A program made the translations under genes and the position numbers. From NCBI GenBank assembly GCA_021404565.1, contig JAAWWF010000004.1, positions 248,001 through 312,000 of the forward strand: 64,000 nucleotides of DNA, in the 5' to 3' direction. The notes beneath the pieces were generated by a model that was given only the letters and a program-made list of their open reading frames with translations, was not told the DNA's origin and searched no databases. Shown one piece after another: positions 16,051 through 26,081 of this stretch (positions are counted from its first letter, which is position 1; every line of letters begins with the position of its first letter). The DNA comes from Roseivirga sp. Its GTDB lineage: Bacteria; Bacteroidota; Bacteroidia; Cytophagales; Cyclobacteriaceae.

Positions 16051-18465
16051 TTAAAACTGAATTCTATACATGATATCAGGAAAGAAACCAATTTGCTCTA
16101 CCAAATTAATCTCATCAGTTACTTCGTTATAGCGTCTGACAAACTCATTTTTTCGATTGGTCAGGTTTTGAAAGTCTACAAAAAACTGATGTGAGATATT
16201 TCGTTTTTTGCTGTTCAGTCGAACACCGAATTTGGCATCCAGCCGGAAGTAGTTTCCATAGTTTTCCGTAAATGCCAGTCCATCCCGCAGTATTTCCCGG
16301 CCCGCATTGTTTCTTGTAGCTTCCAGATCAATGGGGGTATAGGGCCTGCCTCCGGCTGTAGTCATTTTCATATCAAATGTCCAGGCATTCTTGTTATCAG
16401 GACCAAATTTCCATTCTTTGCCAAAGAGAACGTTGAGAACAAAGTTGTTATTAAATGCTGTGTTTCGACTAATACCATCACTCCCTTTATACTTCGAGTC
16501 AAATACAGAGGTGGTAAGCAACATGTAGTAATCTTTGCTAAAGAATTTCTCAAGTGTTAGTTCAAGACCGTAGTTCCTACCGGTACCGTCATTTATGAGC
16601 GAACCAAATTGCTCAAACTCAAAATCAGCACCTTCATTTAGAATAGAGTAGCTACCAGGGGTAGACTGGACAGGTACATTATTCAGGCGCTGATAGTAGG
16701 CTTCTGCTTTAAGGCGCCAGTCTGTACCAAGGTTCAGATCGTAACCCAGAATGAAATGATGGCTTTTCATAAACTCCAGTTGGTCATTGGTTTGTTCGAA
16801 TACCCCCGGAGATACCTCCTCTTCAAAGAAAAGAATGGGTGAGGGAATGGCCTGAGCATGTTGTCCATATGCCAGACTCCAGCGTTGATTTGGTTTTGCC
16901 TGCCAACTCATTCCAAAACGTGGTTCCAAAGAAAAATCCTCAGTTAATCCATGGTACTGGCTATGCAATCCGAAAGTAATACTCCAGTCATCTGTCACCT
17001 TATACTCAGTTTGGGCAAAAGCCTGAGACAGGTTATAGCCATCTGTAAAGTTGATTTCCTCAACAAAGTGATCTGGAATGCCATCATTATTATTGTCCGG
17101 TATTTCAGCACGATTATCACGATCTTCTACAAAAAGATTCAGATCGTATTTCTCGTTGATCAGCCCCGCCCGAAGACTCCAGCGTGCATTAAACTTTTTA
17201 TTGAGGGTAGAGGAAATAGTAAATCGATTTTCCCGATTGCGTACATTTACGGCTCTGTAGGCACCGGTAATATTGTCGTTTACATCCCGTATCAGGTTAT
17301 CTTGTAAATACTCGTTGAAGTTGGTAGAAGCCCCGAATACGGTCTTTAAGTAAGTGTTTTTATCTATTCGGATAAGATTACTAAGACCAATCAGTCCGAG
17401 TTCATTATCTACAAAAGCATCTTCATTTGGGTTGGCAAAAAGATCATCTTCGTCTGTTTCTTCTCCTTTAAAATCGATACTACTGAGGCCTCCGAGCCCG
17501 AAAAGTTCGAATTTACCCAGTTTCGTTTTACCAAGGTTTAGTTTAAACGAGAGGTCCTGGTAGACAGGAGCGGCTGCAGTACCTGTAGCGGCCAGGCTTG
17601 CAATTCCATAGCGATAAGAAATGATAAATGATGATCCGTTTTTCTTGCTGATAGGCCCTTCTGTCATAAACTCAAGCCCACTGAAAGCACTGACCTGTCC
17701 GGTAAATTCTACCTTGTCTGCATTTCCATTTCTGAAGTTCACATCGAAGACTGCTGAATTGGCGTTACCATATTCGGCTGGAAACGCCCCGGTAAGAAAA
17801 TCGGATGTGCGTAGAAGGTTTGTATTCAGTGCATTAACCGGACCTCCTGTGGCACCCTGCGTAGCAAAGTGATTGGTGGTAGCCACAGGAATGCCTTCGA
17901 TTCTCCAGAGCAAGCCTACAGGAGAGTTGCCTCGTACCACGATATCATTGCGAGAGTCATCAGGGGCACTGACTCCAGCAAAGGTGGTAGCCAGACGAGC
18001 CACATCATTTCTTCCTCCGGAAAAACGAGTGACTTCTTCCAGACTGAAAGTACGAGCAGATACCTTGGCCAATTCGTTGATGGACAGATCCTTATTGGTT
18101 TCAGAGGTTACCACCACTTCCTGTAGGTTTTCGACAGATTCTTCCAACTTGAGCTCAAGTATGACTTCCTTACCTGAAGTGACCAGTACATTAGGGATGG
18201 TAATTTGCTTATAACCAATGTATTGTATGGAAAAACTTTGTCTTCCAAGAGGCACCTTTTCAATTCTGAAGTTACCATCGGGGTCGCTTACTGCCCCGAT
18301 AAGAGGGTCTGAACCGATAAGAATAATATTAGCACCATAAAGGGGGAATTCTGATTGTGCATCAAGGACCTTTCCCTTAACTACCTGAGTTTGACTCAAG
18401 GCTGGAAAACCGGTGATCAGCAATAGCAACGATAGGATGAATCGGGTTGGATTTTTGTAGTTCAT
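16051..18465 (-). CDS. TonB-dependent outer membrane receptor with carboxypeptidase-regulatory domain
   Basis: About 804 residues from the ATG at 18465; the frame extends upstream to 18492 only through a TTG. A signal peptide (FILSLLLLITGFPALSQ) is followed by a CarboxypepD_reg-like domain (VVKGKVLDAQSEFPLYGANI to ~110), a plug domain (EVTRFSGGRNDVARLATTFAGVSAP, VVRGNSPVGLLWRIEGIPV) and a 22-strand-barrel-like region ending in aromatic IMYRIQF. It should import a large ligand across the outer membrane using TonB energy. No SusD-like partner is adjacent, so it is not a classical SusC. The divergent neighbour is the LytS-type kinase gene, 240 bp away. Confidence 0.88.
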   Translation of the reverse strand: MNYKNPTRFILSLLLLITGFPALSQTQVVKGKVLDAQSEFPLYGANIILIGSDPLIGAVSDPDGNFRIEKVPLGRQSFSIQYIGYKQITIPNVLVTSGKEVILELKLEESVENLQEVVVTSETNKDLSINELAKVSARTFSLEEVTRFSGGRNDVARLATTFAGVSAPDDSRNDIVVRGNSPVGLLWRIEGIPVATTNHFATQGATGGPVNALNTNLLRTSDFLTGAFPAEYGNANSAVFDVNFRNGNADKVEFTGQVSAFSGLEFMTEGPISKKNGSSFIISYRYGIASLAATGTAAAPVYQDLSFKLNLGKTKLGKFELFGLGGLSSIDFKGEETDEDDLFANPNEDAFVDNELGLIGLSNLIRIDKNTYLKTVFGASTNFNEYLQDNLIRDVNDNITGAYRAVNVRNRENRFTISSTLNKKFNARWSLRAGLINEKYDLNLFVEDRDNRAEIPDNNNDGIPDHFVEEINFTDGYNLSQAFAQTEYKVTDDWSITFGLHSQYHGLTEDFSLEPRFGMSWQAKPNQRWSLAYGQHAQAIPSPILFFEEEVSPGVFEQTNDQLEFMKSHHFILGYDLNLGTDWRLKAEAYYQRLNNVPVQSTPGSYSILNEGADFEFEQFGSLINDGTGRNYGLELTLEKFFSKDYYMLLTTSVFDSKYKGSDGISRNTAFNNNFVLNVLFGKEWKFGPDNKNAWTFDMKMTTAGGRPYTPIDLEATRNNAGREILRDGLAFTENYGNYFRLDAKFGVRLNSKKRNISHQFFVDFQNLTNRKNEFVRRYNEVTDEINLVEQIGFFPDIMYRIQF

Positions 18466-18705
18466 GTTTATGAGTAATTTGACAATGGCCAAAAGTAGGT
18501 GTAGCTCCTCACAGGTTAAATATGAGACTAATTGGGACCGGAATAATTAGGCTTGGAACGGGATTTATCTATGGGAATGGACGTATCTAGAGTAGAGAAA
18601 AAGGTTTCAGGTTTGCCCCGTCATTTTCCGGTCTTACCAGCAAAATTCCCTGTTTTAGTCCGGTGCTACTAGAGAGCATCAACCCTTTTGCTAACTTTGA
18701 TTTCC

Positions 18706-19743
18706 ATGAAAATCAAGGAAGTACATGTAAGGTGGATTGGAATTCCGGTATTAGCCACAATCATGTCCTTTGTGATGGGAAGGGAACAGGGAGAAACGCT
18801 CGGTCAAAAATTGGTGGTTTCACTCTTCTTCACAACCATGTTTTGGAACGGAGCCTTCCTGATGTTCATGTACTTTCGAAGAAGATATCCGCTTATTCCT
18901 CAAACACCTAAAAGGCTTCTGATTACAGCTTTAAGTCTCATTACTTTTCTGATTGTTGGTGATTTCGGAGGTTGTCTGGCCTTGGGGGTTAAGAGTTGGG
19001 ATGAGATCACCCAACCTGCTGTAGTATTCAGTCATACTTTAAGAAATGTAACAGCTGCCACTATTGTTGGCATTCTATACGAATGTGTGTATTTCTTCGA
19101 GCAATGGAAACAGACAATTCACGTGAATGAAGCGCTTAAAAATCAGCAAATCCGCACTCAATTTGAGGTATTACAGAATCAGATGAGCCCTCATTTTCTG
19201 TTTAACAGTCTCAACACACTAACTGCCCTGATTCCGGAAGATTCTGATATAGCTGTTGAATTTACCCAAAAACTGTCGGAAGTATATCGTTATATATTAC
19301 AGAACAAAGAACGTGAGTTGGTCACCGTAGAAGAGGAACTTAATTTTGCTAAAGCCTATGTGTTTCTTCTCAAAATGCGCTACCCGGAAAATCTAAATGT
19401 GAATTTTGAAGTAGAAGAGAAGCATCGCAGACAGTACATAGCTCCATTGACTTTACAGATGCTGATAGAAAACGCCATTAAACATAATGTGGTGTCTAAA
19501 ATGAATCCACTCTCTATTGAGGTTTACGTGGACAATGGTAAGTCAATTGTAGTGAAAAACAACCTTCAGAAGAAGAATGTGATTGATAAATCTACCAAAA
19601 CAGGATTGGCCAATATTCAGAAGCGCTATGAATTACTCGGAAATAAGGTTATCGATATCATGACGACTGCCAAAAACTTCATAGTTGCGGTTCCGTTGAT
19701 CGATGTAGTACACCAGCGGGAATACGAATTGATTACAAAATGA
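18706..19743 (+). CDS. LytS/YehU-type sensor histidine kinase
   Basis: About 345 residues from the ATG at 18706 (MKIKEVHVRW). The frame also extends to an upstream TTG. Four hydrophobic helices occupy residues ~10-130, followed by a short coiled linker and the His_kinase (PF06580) domain with the phospho-acceptor region QNQMSPHFLFNSLNTL. An ATP-binding part has APLTLQMLIENAIKHNV and TKTGLANIQKRYELLG. This is the membrane-bound partner of LytTR-type response regulators. Its last 4 bases overlap the start of the response-regulator gene (ATGA), implying translational coupling. Confidence 0.93.
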   Translation: MKIKEVHVRWIGIPVLATIMSFVMGREQGETLGQKLVVSLFFTTMFWNGAFLMFMYFRRRYPLIPQTPKRLLITALSLITFLIVGDFGGCLALGVKSWDEITQPAVVFSHTLRNVTAATIVGILYECVYFFEQWKQTIHVNEALKNQQIRTQFEVLQNQMSPHFLFNSLNTLTALIPEDSDIAVEFTQKLSEVYRYILQNKERELVTVEEELNFAKAYVFLLKMRYPENLNVNFEVEEKHRRQYIAPLTLQMLIENAIKHNVVSKMNPLSIEVYVDNGKSIVVKNNLQKKNVIDKSTKTGLANIQKRYELLGNKVIDIMTTAKNFIVAVPLIDVVHQREYELITK

Positions 19744-20507
19744 AAGTCCTGATTATAGAAGATGAGGCACCAGCCTTCAGGCGATTGCAAAAGATACTGG
19801 ACGAAATAAAGCCGGAAATCGAAATTATAGATGTAATCGACAGTGTAGAAGATTCCGTAAAATGGCTTAAGAACCATCAGGCTCCAGACCTCATTTTTAT
19901 GGATATTCAACTGAGCGATGGTATCAGTTTTGAAATTTTCGAATATGTCAAAATAACCAACCCGGTTATTTTTACCACTGCCTTTGACGAATATATGCTA
20001 AGGGCATTTAAAGTAAATAGTATTGATTATTTGCTAAAGCCTATCAAAACAGATGATTTGGCCAGCAGTCTTAAAAAGTATGAAGAGATGAGGTCGGCCT
20101 TCATGGAGAAAGATCACACACGGGATATTAATACCCTTATTCAGCACATCAGACTGGACGACAAGAAATACAAAAACCGGTTTTTAGTCAAAAAGGGGGA
20201 TAAATTGCTCTCTATCGAATCAAGGGATATTGCCTATTTCCAAACGCGAAATGGTGTAGTATCTCTAGTGACCCTTGCGGACAGAAAACACATGGTAGAC
20301 TACACATTGGATGAGTTGGGACAACAACTGGATCCCAATGATTTTTTCAGGGCTAACAGACAGTATCTGATTCATTTCTCACTTATCAAAGAAGTTCATC
20401 GATACCATAAAGGGAAACTTCTGGTAGAGGCAAAACTCAAAACAGATCAGCCAATTCTGATCAGCGAAGAAAAGAGCTCCCTTTTTAAACGGTGGCTCGA
20501 TCAATAG
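19740..20507 (+). CDS. LytTR-family response regulator
   Basis: The protein is 255 residues. Residues ~1-120 form a receiver domain with acidic pocket IIEDE, phospho-acceptor Asp in LIFMDIQLSDG and the switch lysine in DYLLKPIK. Residues ~145-255 are a LytTR DNA-binding domain (FLVKKGDKLLSIESRDIAYF, DFFRANRQYLIH, LISEEKSSLFKRWL). It partners with the overlapping histidine kinase. Target promoters would carry paired direct repeats bound by LytTR; the divergent TonB receptor gene upstream of the kinase is an obvious candidate target, but no site was identified. Confidence 0.94.
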   Translation: MKVLIIEDEAPAFRRLQKILDEIKPEIEIIDVIDSVEDSVKWLKNHQAPDLIFMDIQLSDGISFEIFEYVKITNPVIFTTAFDEYMLRAFKVNSIDYLLKPIKTDDLASSLKKYEEMRSAFMEKDHTRDINTLIQHIRLDDKKYKNRFLVKKGDKLLSIESRDIAYFQTRNGVVSLVTLADRKHMVDYTLDELGQQLDPNDFFRANRQYLIHFSLIKEVHRYHKGKLLVEAKLKTDQPILISEEKSSLFKRWLDQ

Positions 20508-20512
20508 TCAAA

Positions 20513-21607
20513 TCAATCGGAGCTTTTCACAAAGCTCGTAGGAGTGCTTCCGGTCATTTGTTTAAATACCCTGTTAAAAGTGGCTTTGCTGTTAAAGCCC
20601 GAGTCGAGAGCTACTTCATACATAGAATGGTGCTCATCAAAATCCTCTCTGAGAATCCGTTTTGCCTCATTCACCCTGTATTCATTGATGTATTCTGAAA
20701 AGTTCTTGCCATACTGAGCATTGATTGCCTGCGATAGCTGTACCGGCCTTATCGACAACATACTGGCCAGACTATCGAGCTTCAGTTCACTGTCCAGGTA
20801 GGGCTGTTTTTCGGTCATCAAGCTGTTCAGTCTGGATTGAATAGATTGAATAAGATCAGCCGAAAGGGCAGTGTCTCCATATTTGATTTGCGGAAAACTC
20901 AGCACCACTTCAGGGTAATTAAATGACTTGATGGTAATGAAATTCAGGCCAATAGACAATGACAGCAGAAACCCATATCTGAGGTAGTTCAATATCTCCG
21001 ATTCTCCAAAAGCAGTGATAAAGAGCAGAGGAAGGATGAAGATCGATACAATGACGATGAGTGCGAACACTATCCTGAAAAGCCATTTTCTCCTTTCCTG
21101 AAAGCTACCTTGAGTGCCTGCTTCCGATTTGGCATGCAGCTTAATTCTGTTAAGTGATCTTTGAAAGTACCAGAGCACATGATAAAGCTGTGCAAACATC
21201 ATGGTATAGGCCACTGTCACCGCCAGGGGAGGGTTAATATACCGATGTATCTGAGGAGAATCAGGAAGGGATAAAACCAGGGTACTGACAACCAAAAGAT
21301 ATACTACTCCGAACATATAACGCTTGATTACCTGATAAACCGTTCCGGTATCAAGGCCGAGCATGGCAAGCACATAGAGATAGATAGTGGGGCCGAGAAA
21401 CAAGCAAGTACCCTGCAGTCCCAGGTAGACAGCCGGATGCCATTCAAAGCTCACTACATCCTTGGCTATCTGTAAGCTGATCAGGAAAATCAACAAGGCC
21501 AGAAAACGGTTTCTTCTCTGGGAATCCTTCTTTTGAAACCAGATAAGTCCGGACATAAGCGCCCCGAGTGCTACACTAAAAGACAATATTTGATCGATCC
21601 AGTTCAA
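20513..21607 (-). CDS. AraC-family regulator with N-terminal membrane domain
   Basis: The protein is 364 residues. Hydrophobic helices begin at residue ~8 (ILSFSVALGALMSGLIWF) and continue to about residue 240. The AraC DNA-binding domain covers ~265-364 (LDSLASMLSIRPVQLSQAIN, EYRVNEAKRILRED, VALDSGFNSKATFNRVFKQM, STPTSFV). It is convergent with the LytTR gene, with only 5 bp between stop codons, so each transcript must extend into the other gene or terminate early. Its divergent neighbour is a DoxX-like gene 159 bp away. It is the third regulator of this architecture in the window. Confidence 0.88.
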   Translation of the reverse strand: MNWIDQILSFSVALGALMSGLIWFQKKDSQRRNRFLALLIFLISLQIAKDVVSFEWHPAVYLGLQGTCLFLGPTIYLYVLAMLGLDTGTVYQVIKRYMFGVVYLLVVSTLVLSLPDSPQIHRYINPPLAVTVAYTMMFAQLYHVLWYFQRSLNRIKLHAKSEAGTQGSFQERRKWLFRIVFALIVIVSIFILPLLFITAFGESEILNYLRYGFLLSLSIGLNFITIKSFNYPEVVLSFPQIKYGDTALSADLIQSIQSRLNSLMTEKQPYLDSELKLDSLASMLSIRPVQLSQAINAQYGKNFSEYINEYRVNEAKRILREDFDEHHSMYEVALDSGFNSKATFNRVFKQMTGSTPTSFVKSSD

Positions 21608-21766
21608 ATTACAGACAAAATTAGGCAGTCCTGATTTTATTCAATTCCGGTTATCAGACGCTTTGGCCGAAGATCATATTTGCTGGTCTCAAAAGGTGTT
21701 TTGAGACTAAAATCTCAGCCCATCCCATTAAAATTAATCAATGCTAGTTATGAAATCTAAAATCAA

Positions 21767-22141
21767 ATGAGCGATAAAAAAGCAAAGATTAAAAATATAG
21801 GAGCATGGATTCTACAGGTACTTTTAGGACTTGAGTTTATCCTTGCCGGTCAGGCCAAATTTACATCCGGTGATATCTGGAGTGCTAGTTTTGAGAAGTG
21901 GGGTTATCCGGATGGTTTCCATCAGGTTATTGGTGTGCTGGAGCTGCTGGGGGCGGTTTTGCTCTTTGTACCCAAGTTGGCCAGTCATGCTGCAGGGGCA
22001 TTAGCCATCATCATGTTGGCTGCGGGTATTACCCATTTTGCCAATGGAGAAAATGGAGTGGGTCCGTTGATTATCATGAGCCTGCTCGTATGGCTGTGGT
22101 ACCTGAGAAAGGAGAAAGCTGTGCCCTTGAAAAAGAGGTAG
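21767..22141 (+). CDS. DoxX-family membrane protein
   Basis: The protein is 124 residues with four hydrophobic helices and the DoxX pattern: ILQVLLGLEFILAGQAKF near the start, SFEKWGYPDGFHQVIGVLELLGAVLL in the middle, and a short hydrophilic tail. DoxX-like proteins are small inner-membrane proteins, some linked to redox or oxidative-stress complexes, but the function of this subgroup is not settled. It is a paralog of the gene at 42360, sharing the FE.WG....F...IGVLE pattern. The convergent neighbour is a DksA/TraR-like gene. Confidence 0.85.
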   Translation: MSDKKAKIKNIGAWILQVLLGLEFILAGQAKFTSGDIWSASFEKWGYPDGFHQVIGVLELLGAVLLFVPKLASHAAGALAIIMLAAGITHFANGENGVGPLIIMSLLVWLWYLRKEKAVPLKKR

Positions 22142-22189
22142 CTTAAATCAGCTTCTCCGTCAATGGTGGATTAATGCCTGAAATAAGCG

Positions 22190-22516
22190 TCATGCACAGC
22201 GTACACATTTCCGGGAGTGGGGCATCAGCATAATGCGTCCTTCCGGAATAGGTTCTCCACAGCGCACATAAAGCCCAAAACCAGCCTCATCCATTCTGGA
22301 GAGTGCCTCTTCCAGCTTGTTATACTTATCTCTGGCCTGATGCAGTGAAGCCTCATTTACACTTTTGTTATTAATAGCGTCCATACGGCTGATGCGGCCT
22401 ATAGAATTCTCAGGAGAGATTGGCTTGGTCAGTTCTTCCAAATCTGTGATGTCCTTCCTCACCTTTTGCAACTCCAGGTTAATATTCTCTCTAAGCGTCT
22501 CTTTATCGATAGACAT
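22190..22516 (-). CDS. DksA/TraR-type C4 zinc-finger protein with a substituted cysteine
   Basis: The protein is 108 residues: a basic/acidic coiled-coil N-terminal half and a C-terminal DksA/TraR zinc-finger region (YVRCGEPIPEGRIMLMPHSR, then KCVRCA). Related Bacteroidota proteins have GLCxxCG at the start of the finger. Here the first cysteine is Tyr, leaving three of the four ligands, although the second CxxC is intact. DksA/TraR proteins bind the RNA polymerase secondary channel and modulate initiation, and cysteine-poor DksA variants that work without zinc are known. The start ATG at 22516 gives MSIDKETLRENINLELQKV. It is divergent from the Oar-like receptor gene. Confidence 0.82.
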   Translation of the reverse strand: MSIDKETLRENINLELQKVRKDITDLEELTKPISPENSIGRISRMDAINNKSVNEASLHQARDKYNKLEEALSRMDEAGFGLYVRCGEPIPEGRIMLMPHSRKCVRCA

Positions 22517-22693
22517 ATTATTGACTGATATATACCTTTCTGACCTGTTTTGGCTGTTTTTGCTAAAAATAGTCTGAGTGGTCTTCTATTGGACAAAAAT
22601 TATATTCTCTAGACGTATTTTGTGTCAAACAACTGTCATCCGAAGGTTAAGTTGGCTAACTTCCTTAGACATTACAAAACAACAACGGAGTAT

Positions 22694-25600
22694 ATGAAAA
22701 GAATTTACCGAACTGTGGGGCTCATGGCAGTCATCCTCACCACTTTTTTGAATCTGTCACTGGCCCAGGTCACCACCTCTTCAATGAGTGGAACGGTTAC
22801 GGCTGCGGATGGAAGTACGCTGCCCGGAGCTACCGTAGTAGCGGTCCATCAGCCCACAGGTACTCAGTATGGTGTAATCACCAGACCGAATGGAAAGTAT
22901 AATCTACCCAACCTGCGCATAGGCGGACCTTATAAGGTAAGTGTAACTTTCGTAGGCTTTGAAGGGAAAGAGCGCAACGGCATTTTCCTTACACTCGGAA
23001 AGAATCAGGTCATTAATTTCCAATTATCAGAGAATGTAACCACACTCGAAGCTGTAGAGGTCACTGCCGGGTCCAATGAAATCAACTCGGGCCGAACCGG
23101 GGCCTCTACTACAGTAGATAATGCCACCCTAATCAAAATTCCTACGATTTCACGCTCAGCTCAGGACATTACCAAGCTGACTCCCTCGTCTGACGGTAAC
23201 TCTTTTGGAGGTAGAAACGATCAGTTCAACAACTTTTCCCTGGATGGCTCCATTTTCAACAATCCTTTCGGCCTCGATGCCGCAACACCGGGCGGCCAGT
23301 CAAATGCGCAACCCATCTCACTGGACGCTATTGATCAGATTCAGGTTTCCATTGCTCCATATGATGTTACCCAGGCCGGATTTACGGGAGCAGCTGTCAA
23401 TGCGGTGACCAAAAGTGGTACCAACGACCTGAAGGGAACGATTTTCGGGTTTTTCAGAAATCAGGATTTTACAGGAAAGAAGGTCAGTGGAAATGATATT
23501 TTCGTACCTGAACTGCGTCAGATTCAAACGGGTTTTAGCATTGGCGGACCGGTTATCAAAGACAAACTCTTCTTTTTCGCCAACTTTGAATTGGAGCGGA
23601 GAGAAGACCTGGGTTCAAACTTTCAGGCAGCCGGGGCAGGAGCCACGGGTGAAAACGTGTCGAGAGTAACAGCCTCAGACTTGATGGCGGTGAGCAATAT
23701 ACTGAGCTCAAGATTTGGTTACGAAACAGGCGCATACGAAGGCTATACCCACAATACAGATAACCATAAGGGTATTATCAAACTTGACTGGAATATCAAC
23801 AGAAACCATACACTTACCGCTACTTATAACTTTCTGGATGCCTTCAGAGAGCAAAACGCACACCCCTCCGCACTGGGGAGAAGAGGACCAGACGCTACCA
23901 CCTTGCAGTTTTTTAACTCGGGTTATAGAATCAATAACAAAATCTCATCGGGAATTCTTGAACTGAAATCTCTTTTGGGAAATAACTTTTCAAACAAGTT
24001 TCAAATTGGCTTCACCAAATTTGAAGACAGCAGAGACCCTTTTAGCAATCCCTTTCCGGTGCTGAATATCAATAACAATGGTGTTCGGTATATCGTAGCA
24101 GGTCATGAGCCGTTTTCCATTAATAACCGGCTCGATCAGGATGTGTTTCAGCTCAGCAACAACTTCGATATCTATGCCGGTAGTCATACCATAACCCTTG
24201 GTGGTTCATTTGAGAAATTTCAATTCGACAACTCCTTCAATCTGGGAGTTTATGAACCCTTTGGAGTGCCTTATCCCGGAGGTACTTTTGGACCTGGCTT
24301 TAACAGTGTAGCCGATTTTCTGGCCTTTGTAAATGCCGGCAGTATGGACGCGATTGTCTCTCATGCACAAACTACTTTTGGTGCAAATAACTGGGCCCTG
24401 GCAGAAACCAATGTCGGGCAAATGGCTTTCTACATTCAGGACAAATGGACGATAGGAGACAATTTTACCCTGACTTACGGACTACGAGTAGACAAACCCC
24501 TGTTCTTCGATACTGATGAGAAAATACAGGAAAATATTGATCGAAAGGGAGGCATTCTGGACCCATCCATCGGGGCATTTGGCGGCACCTATTCTCCACA
24601 AATTGTCTACTATGACGAAAACAATGAGCGTGTACTTTTCAATCATACCGATCTACCCACCGACAAATTACTTTGGTCGCCAAGACTTGGTTTTAACTGG
24701 GACGTAAATGGAGATCAGAGCTTTCAGCTAAGAGGAGGCACTGGGATTTTTACCGGACGTTTCCCATTCGTTTGGCTGGGTAATCAGGTAGCCAATCCTG
24801 ACTTCTTTTTCTACACCATGACCGACCCTGACTTCCAGTTTCCACAGGTGTGGAGGTCTAATATAGGTTATGACCGTAGTTTCGGAGATGGGTGGTTTGT
24901 GAGTACTGACCTGATATATACAGAAGATATGAATGCGATGATGGTCAGGAACTTTGGTTTACGCACACCTACAGGTGTATTGAATGGGGCAGACAACAGG
25001 CGATATTACAGGGGCGTGGATAAATCAATTGATCCCTTTGGTGGAGTAGGCCAGAACGCCTATGTATTCACCAGCGAAAGCCTGGGTACCAGCTTCAACT
25101 GGACCGTAGAAGTTAAAAAACAATGGAGCAATGGTCTTTACACTACTTTGGGGTATAACTTCCTTGATGCCAAGGATATAAGCTCCATTCAGGCAGAGAT
25201 TTCTGGCGATGCTTTCGAAAGAAATGGTGCTGTTAACAATGTGAACGATGCACGACTGGCGCCTTCACTCTATGGTAACAGGCACCGTTTTGTAGGTACT
25301 GCCAACAAGGCTTTTGAATATGGAGGTAAATGGAAAACCACAATTTCAGCCTTCTTTGAATATGCCCAGGGTGGAAGGTTCAACTATACCTATTCAGGAG
25401 ATGCCAATAATGATGGATCGGGGCTGAATGACCTGATCTTTATCCCAACCGAACAGCAATTGAATACTTATAACTTCTCGGGTTCTGCTGCGGAACAAGC
25501 CGCACAAAGAACTGCACTCAACAACTTCATCAATCAGGATGAGTACCTGAACGAGAGAAGAGGAAAGTATGCGGAAAGAAACTCTATACTGAGCCCCTGG

Positions 25601-25879
25601 TATTCGCGCTGGGATTTGAGAGTGCTGCAAGACCTTAAGCTGGATGATTCGAATACCATTCAGTTTAGTCTCGATCTCCTGAATCTAGGTAACTTCGTTA
25701 ATTCAGACTGGGGTGTAAGGCAGTTGCCTGTGAACACACAACCCATTGGTATTAATGTAGATGCCGGTACCCAAACGCCTATTTATACCTTCGATACAAG
25801 TCAGAGTTCTACTTTTGTAGATGACTTTAGCTTGAATTCGAGATGGCAGCTACAATTTGGTATCAGGTATATCTTCTAG
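22694..25879 (+). CDS. Oar-like TonB-dependent receptor with carboxypeptidase-regulatory domain
   Basis: About 1061 residues from the ATG at 22694 (MKRIYRTVGLMAVILTTFLN), followed by a signal peptide ending LSLAQ. The upstream extension of the frame to 22622 lacks signal-like sequence and is rejected. A carboxypeptidase-regulatory domain (SGTVTAADGSTLPGATVVAV) is followed by a plug domain with DGSIFNNPFGLD and the Oar-type block IQVSIAPYDVTQAGFTGAAV. A long barrel region ends RWQLQFGIRYIF, an aromatic outer-membrane terminus. Oar was first described in Myxococcus, and homologs in Bacteroidota have been linked to export or adhesion-related roles. The exact substrate here is unknown. A Rho-independent terminator follows. 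Confidence 0.9.
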   Translation: MKRIYRTVGLMAVILTTFLNLSLAQVTTSSMSGTVTAADGSTLPGATVVAVHQPTGTQYGVITRPNGKYNLPNLRIGGPYKVSVTFVGFEGKERNGIFLTLGKNQVINFQLSENVTTLEAVEVTAGSNEINSGRTGASTTVDNATLIKIPTISRSAQDITKLTPSSDGNSFGGRNDQFNNFSLDGSIFNNPFGLDAATPGGQSNAQPISLDAIDQIQVSIAPYDVTQAGFTGAAVNAVTKSGTNDLKGTIFGFFRNQDFTGKKVSGNDIFVPELRQIQTGFSIGGPVIKDKLFFFANFELERREDLGSNFQAAGAGATGENVSRVTASDLMAVSNILSSRFGYETGAYEGYTHNTDNHKGIIKLDWNINRNHTLTATYNFLDAFREQNAHPSALGRRGPDATTLQFFNSGYRINNKISSGILELKSLLGNNFSNKFQIGFTKFEDSRDPFSNPFPVLNINNNGVRYIVAGHEPFSINNRLDQDVFQLSNNFDIYAGSHTITLGGSFEKFQFDNSFNLGVYEPFGVPYPGGTFGPGFNSVADFLAFVNAGSMDAIVSHAQTTFGANNWALAETNVGQMAFYIQDKWTIGDNFTLTYGLRVDKPLFFDTDEKIQENIDRKGGILDPSIGAFGGTYSPQIVYYDENNERVLFNHTDLPTDKLLWSPRLGFNWDVNGDQSFQLRGGTGIFTGRFPFVWLGNQVANPDFFFYTMTDPDFQFPQVWRSNIGYDRSFGDGWFVSTDLIYTEDMNAMMVRNFGLRTPTGVLNGADNRRYYRGVDKSIDPFGGVGQNAYVFTSESLGTSFNWTVEVKKQWSNGLYTTLGYNFLDAKDISSIQAEISGDAFERNGAVNNVNDARLAPSLYGNRHRFVGTANKAFEYGGKWKTTISAFFEYAQGGRFNYTYSGDANNDGSGLNDLIFIPTEQQLNTYNFSGSAAEQAAQRTALNNFINQDEYLNERRGKYAERNSILSPWYSRWDLRVLQDLKLDDSNTIQFSLDLLNLGNFVNSDWGVRQLPVNTQPIGINVDAGTQTPIYTFDTSQSSTFVDDFSLNSRWQLQFGIRYIF

Positions 25880-25904
25880 GTTACCTGATAAGAAATGAAA
25901 AAGT

Positions 25905-25929
25905 GAAGGACTTTTTGAGGTCCTTCTTT
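25905..25929 (+). terminator. Rho-independent terminator after the Oar-like receptor gene
   Basis: GAAGGAC (25905-25911) pairs with GTCCTTC (25920-25926), followed by three T's, 25 bp after the stop codon. The stem is short but correctly placed. Confidence 0.65.
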
Positions 25930-26081
25930 AAGCTAATGTTAATTTAATTTTACTTAAACGCATTGTTTAGTTAATTTGGCGCAGAAAGAAATTCAAAGAC
26001 GTGTATACCGTACATGTTTTTTGATTAGGTAGAAAAGAGGGGTCATGCCCTCTTTTCGTTTTTAGGGCCGGATAGCAAGAA

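Noticed and set aside
16051-18465. Reading the TonB receptor as a SusC-type glycan importer
   Set aside because: No SusD-like lipoprotein or glycoside hydrolase is adjacent, and the length is shorter than typical SusC.
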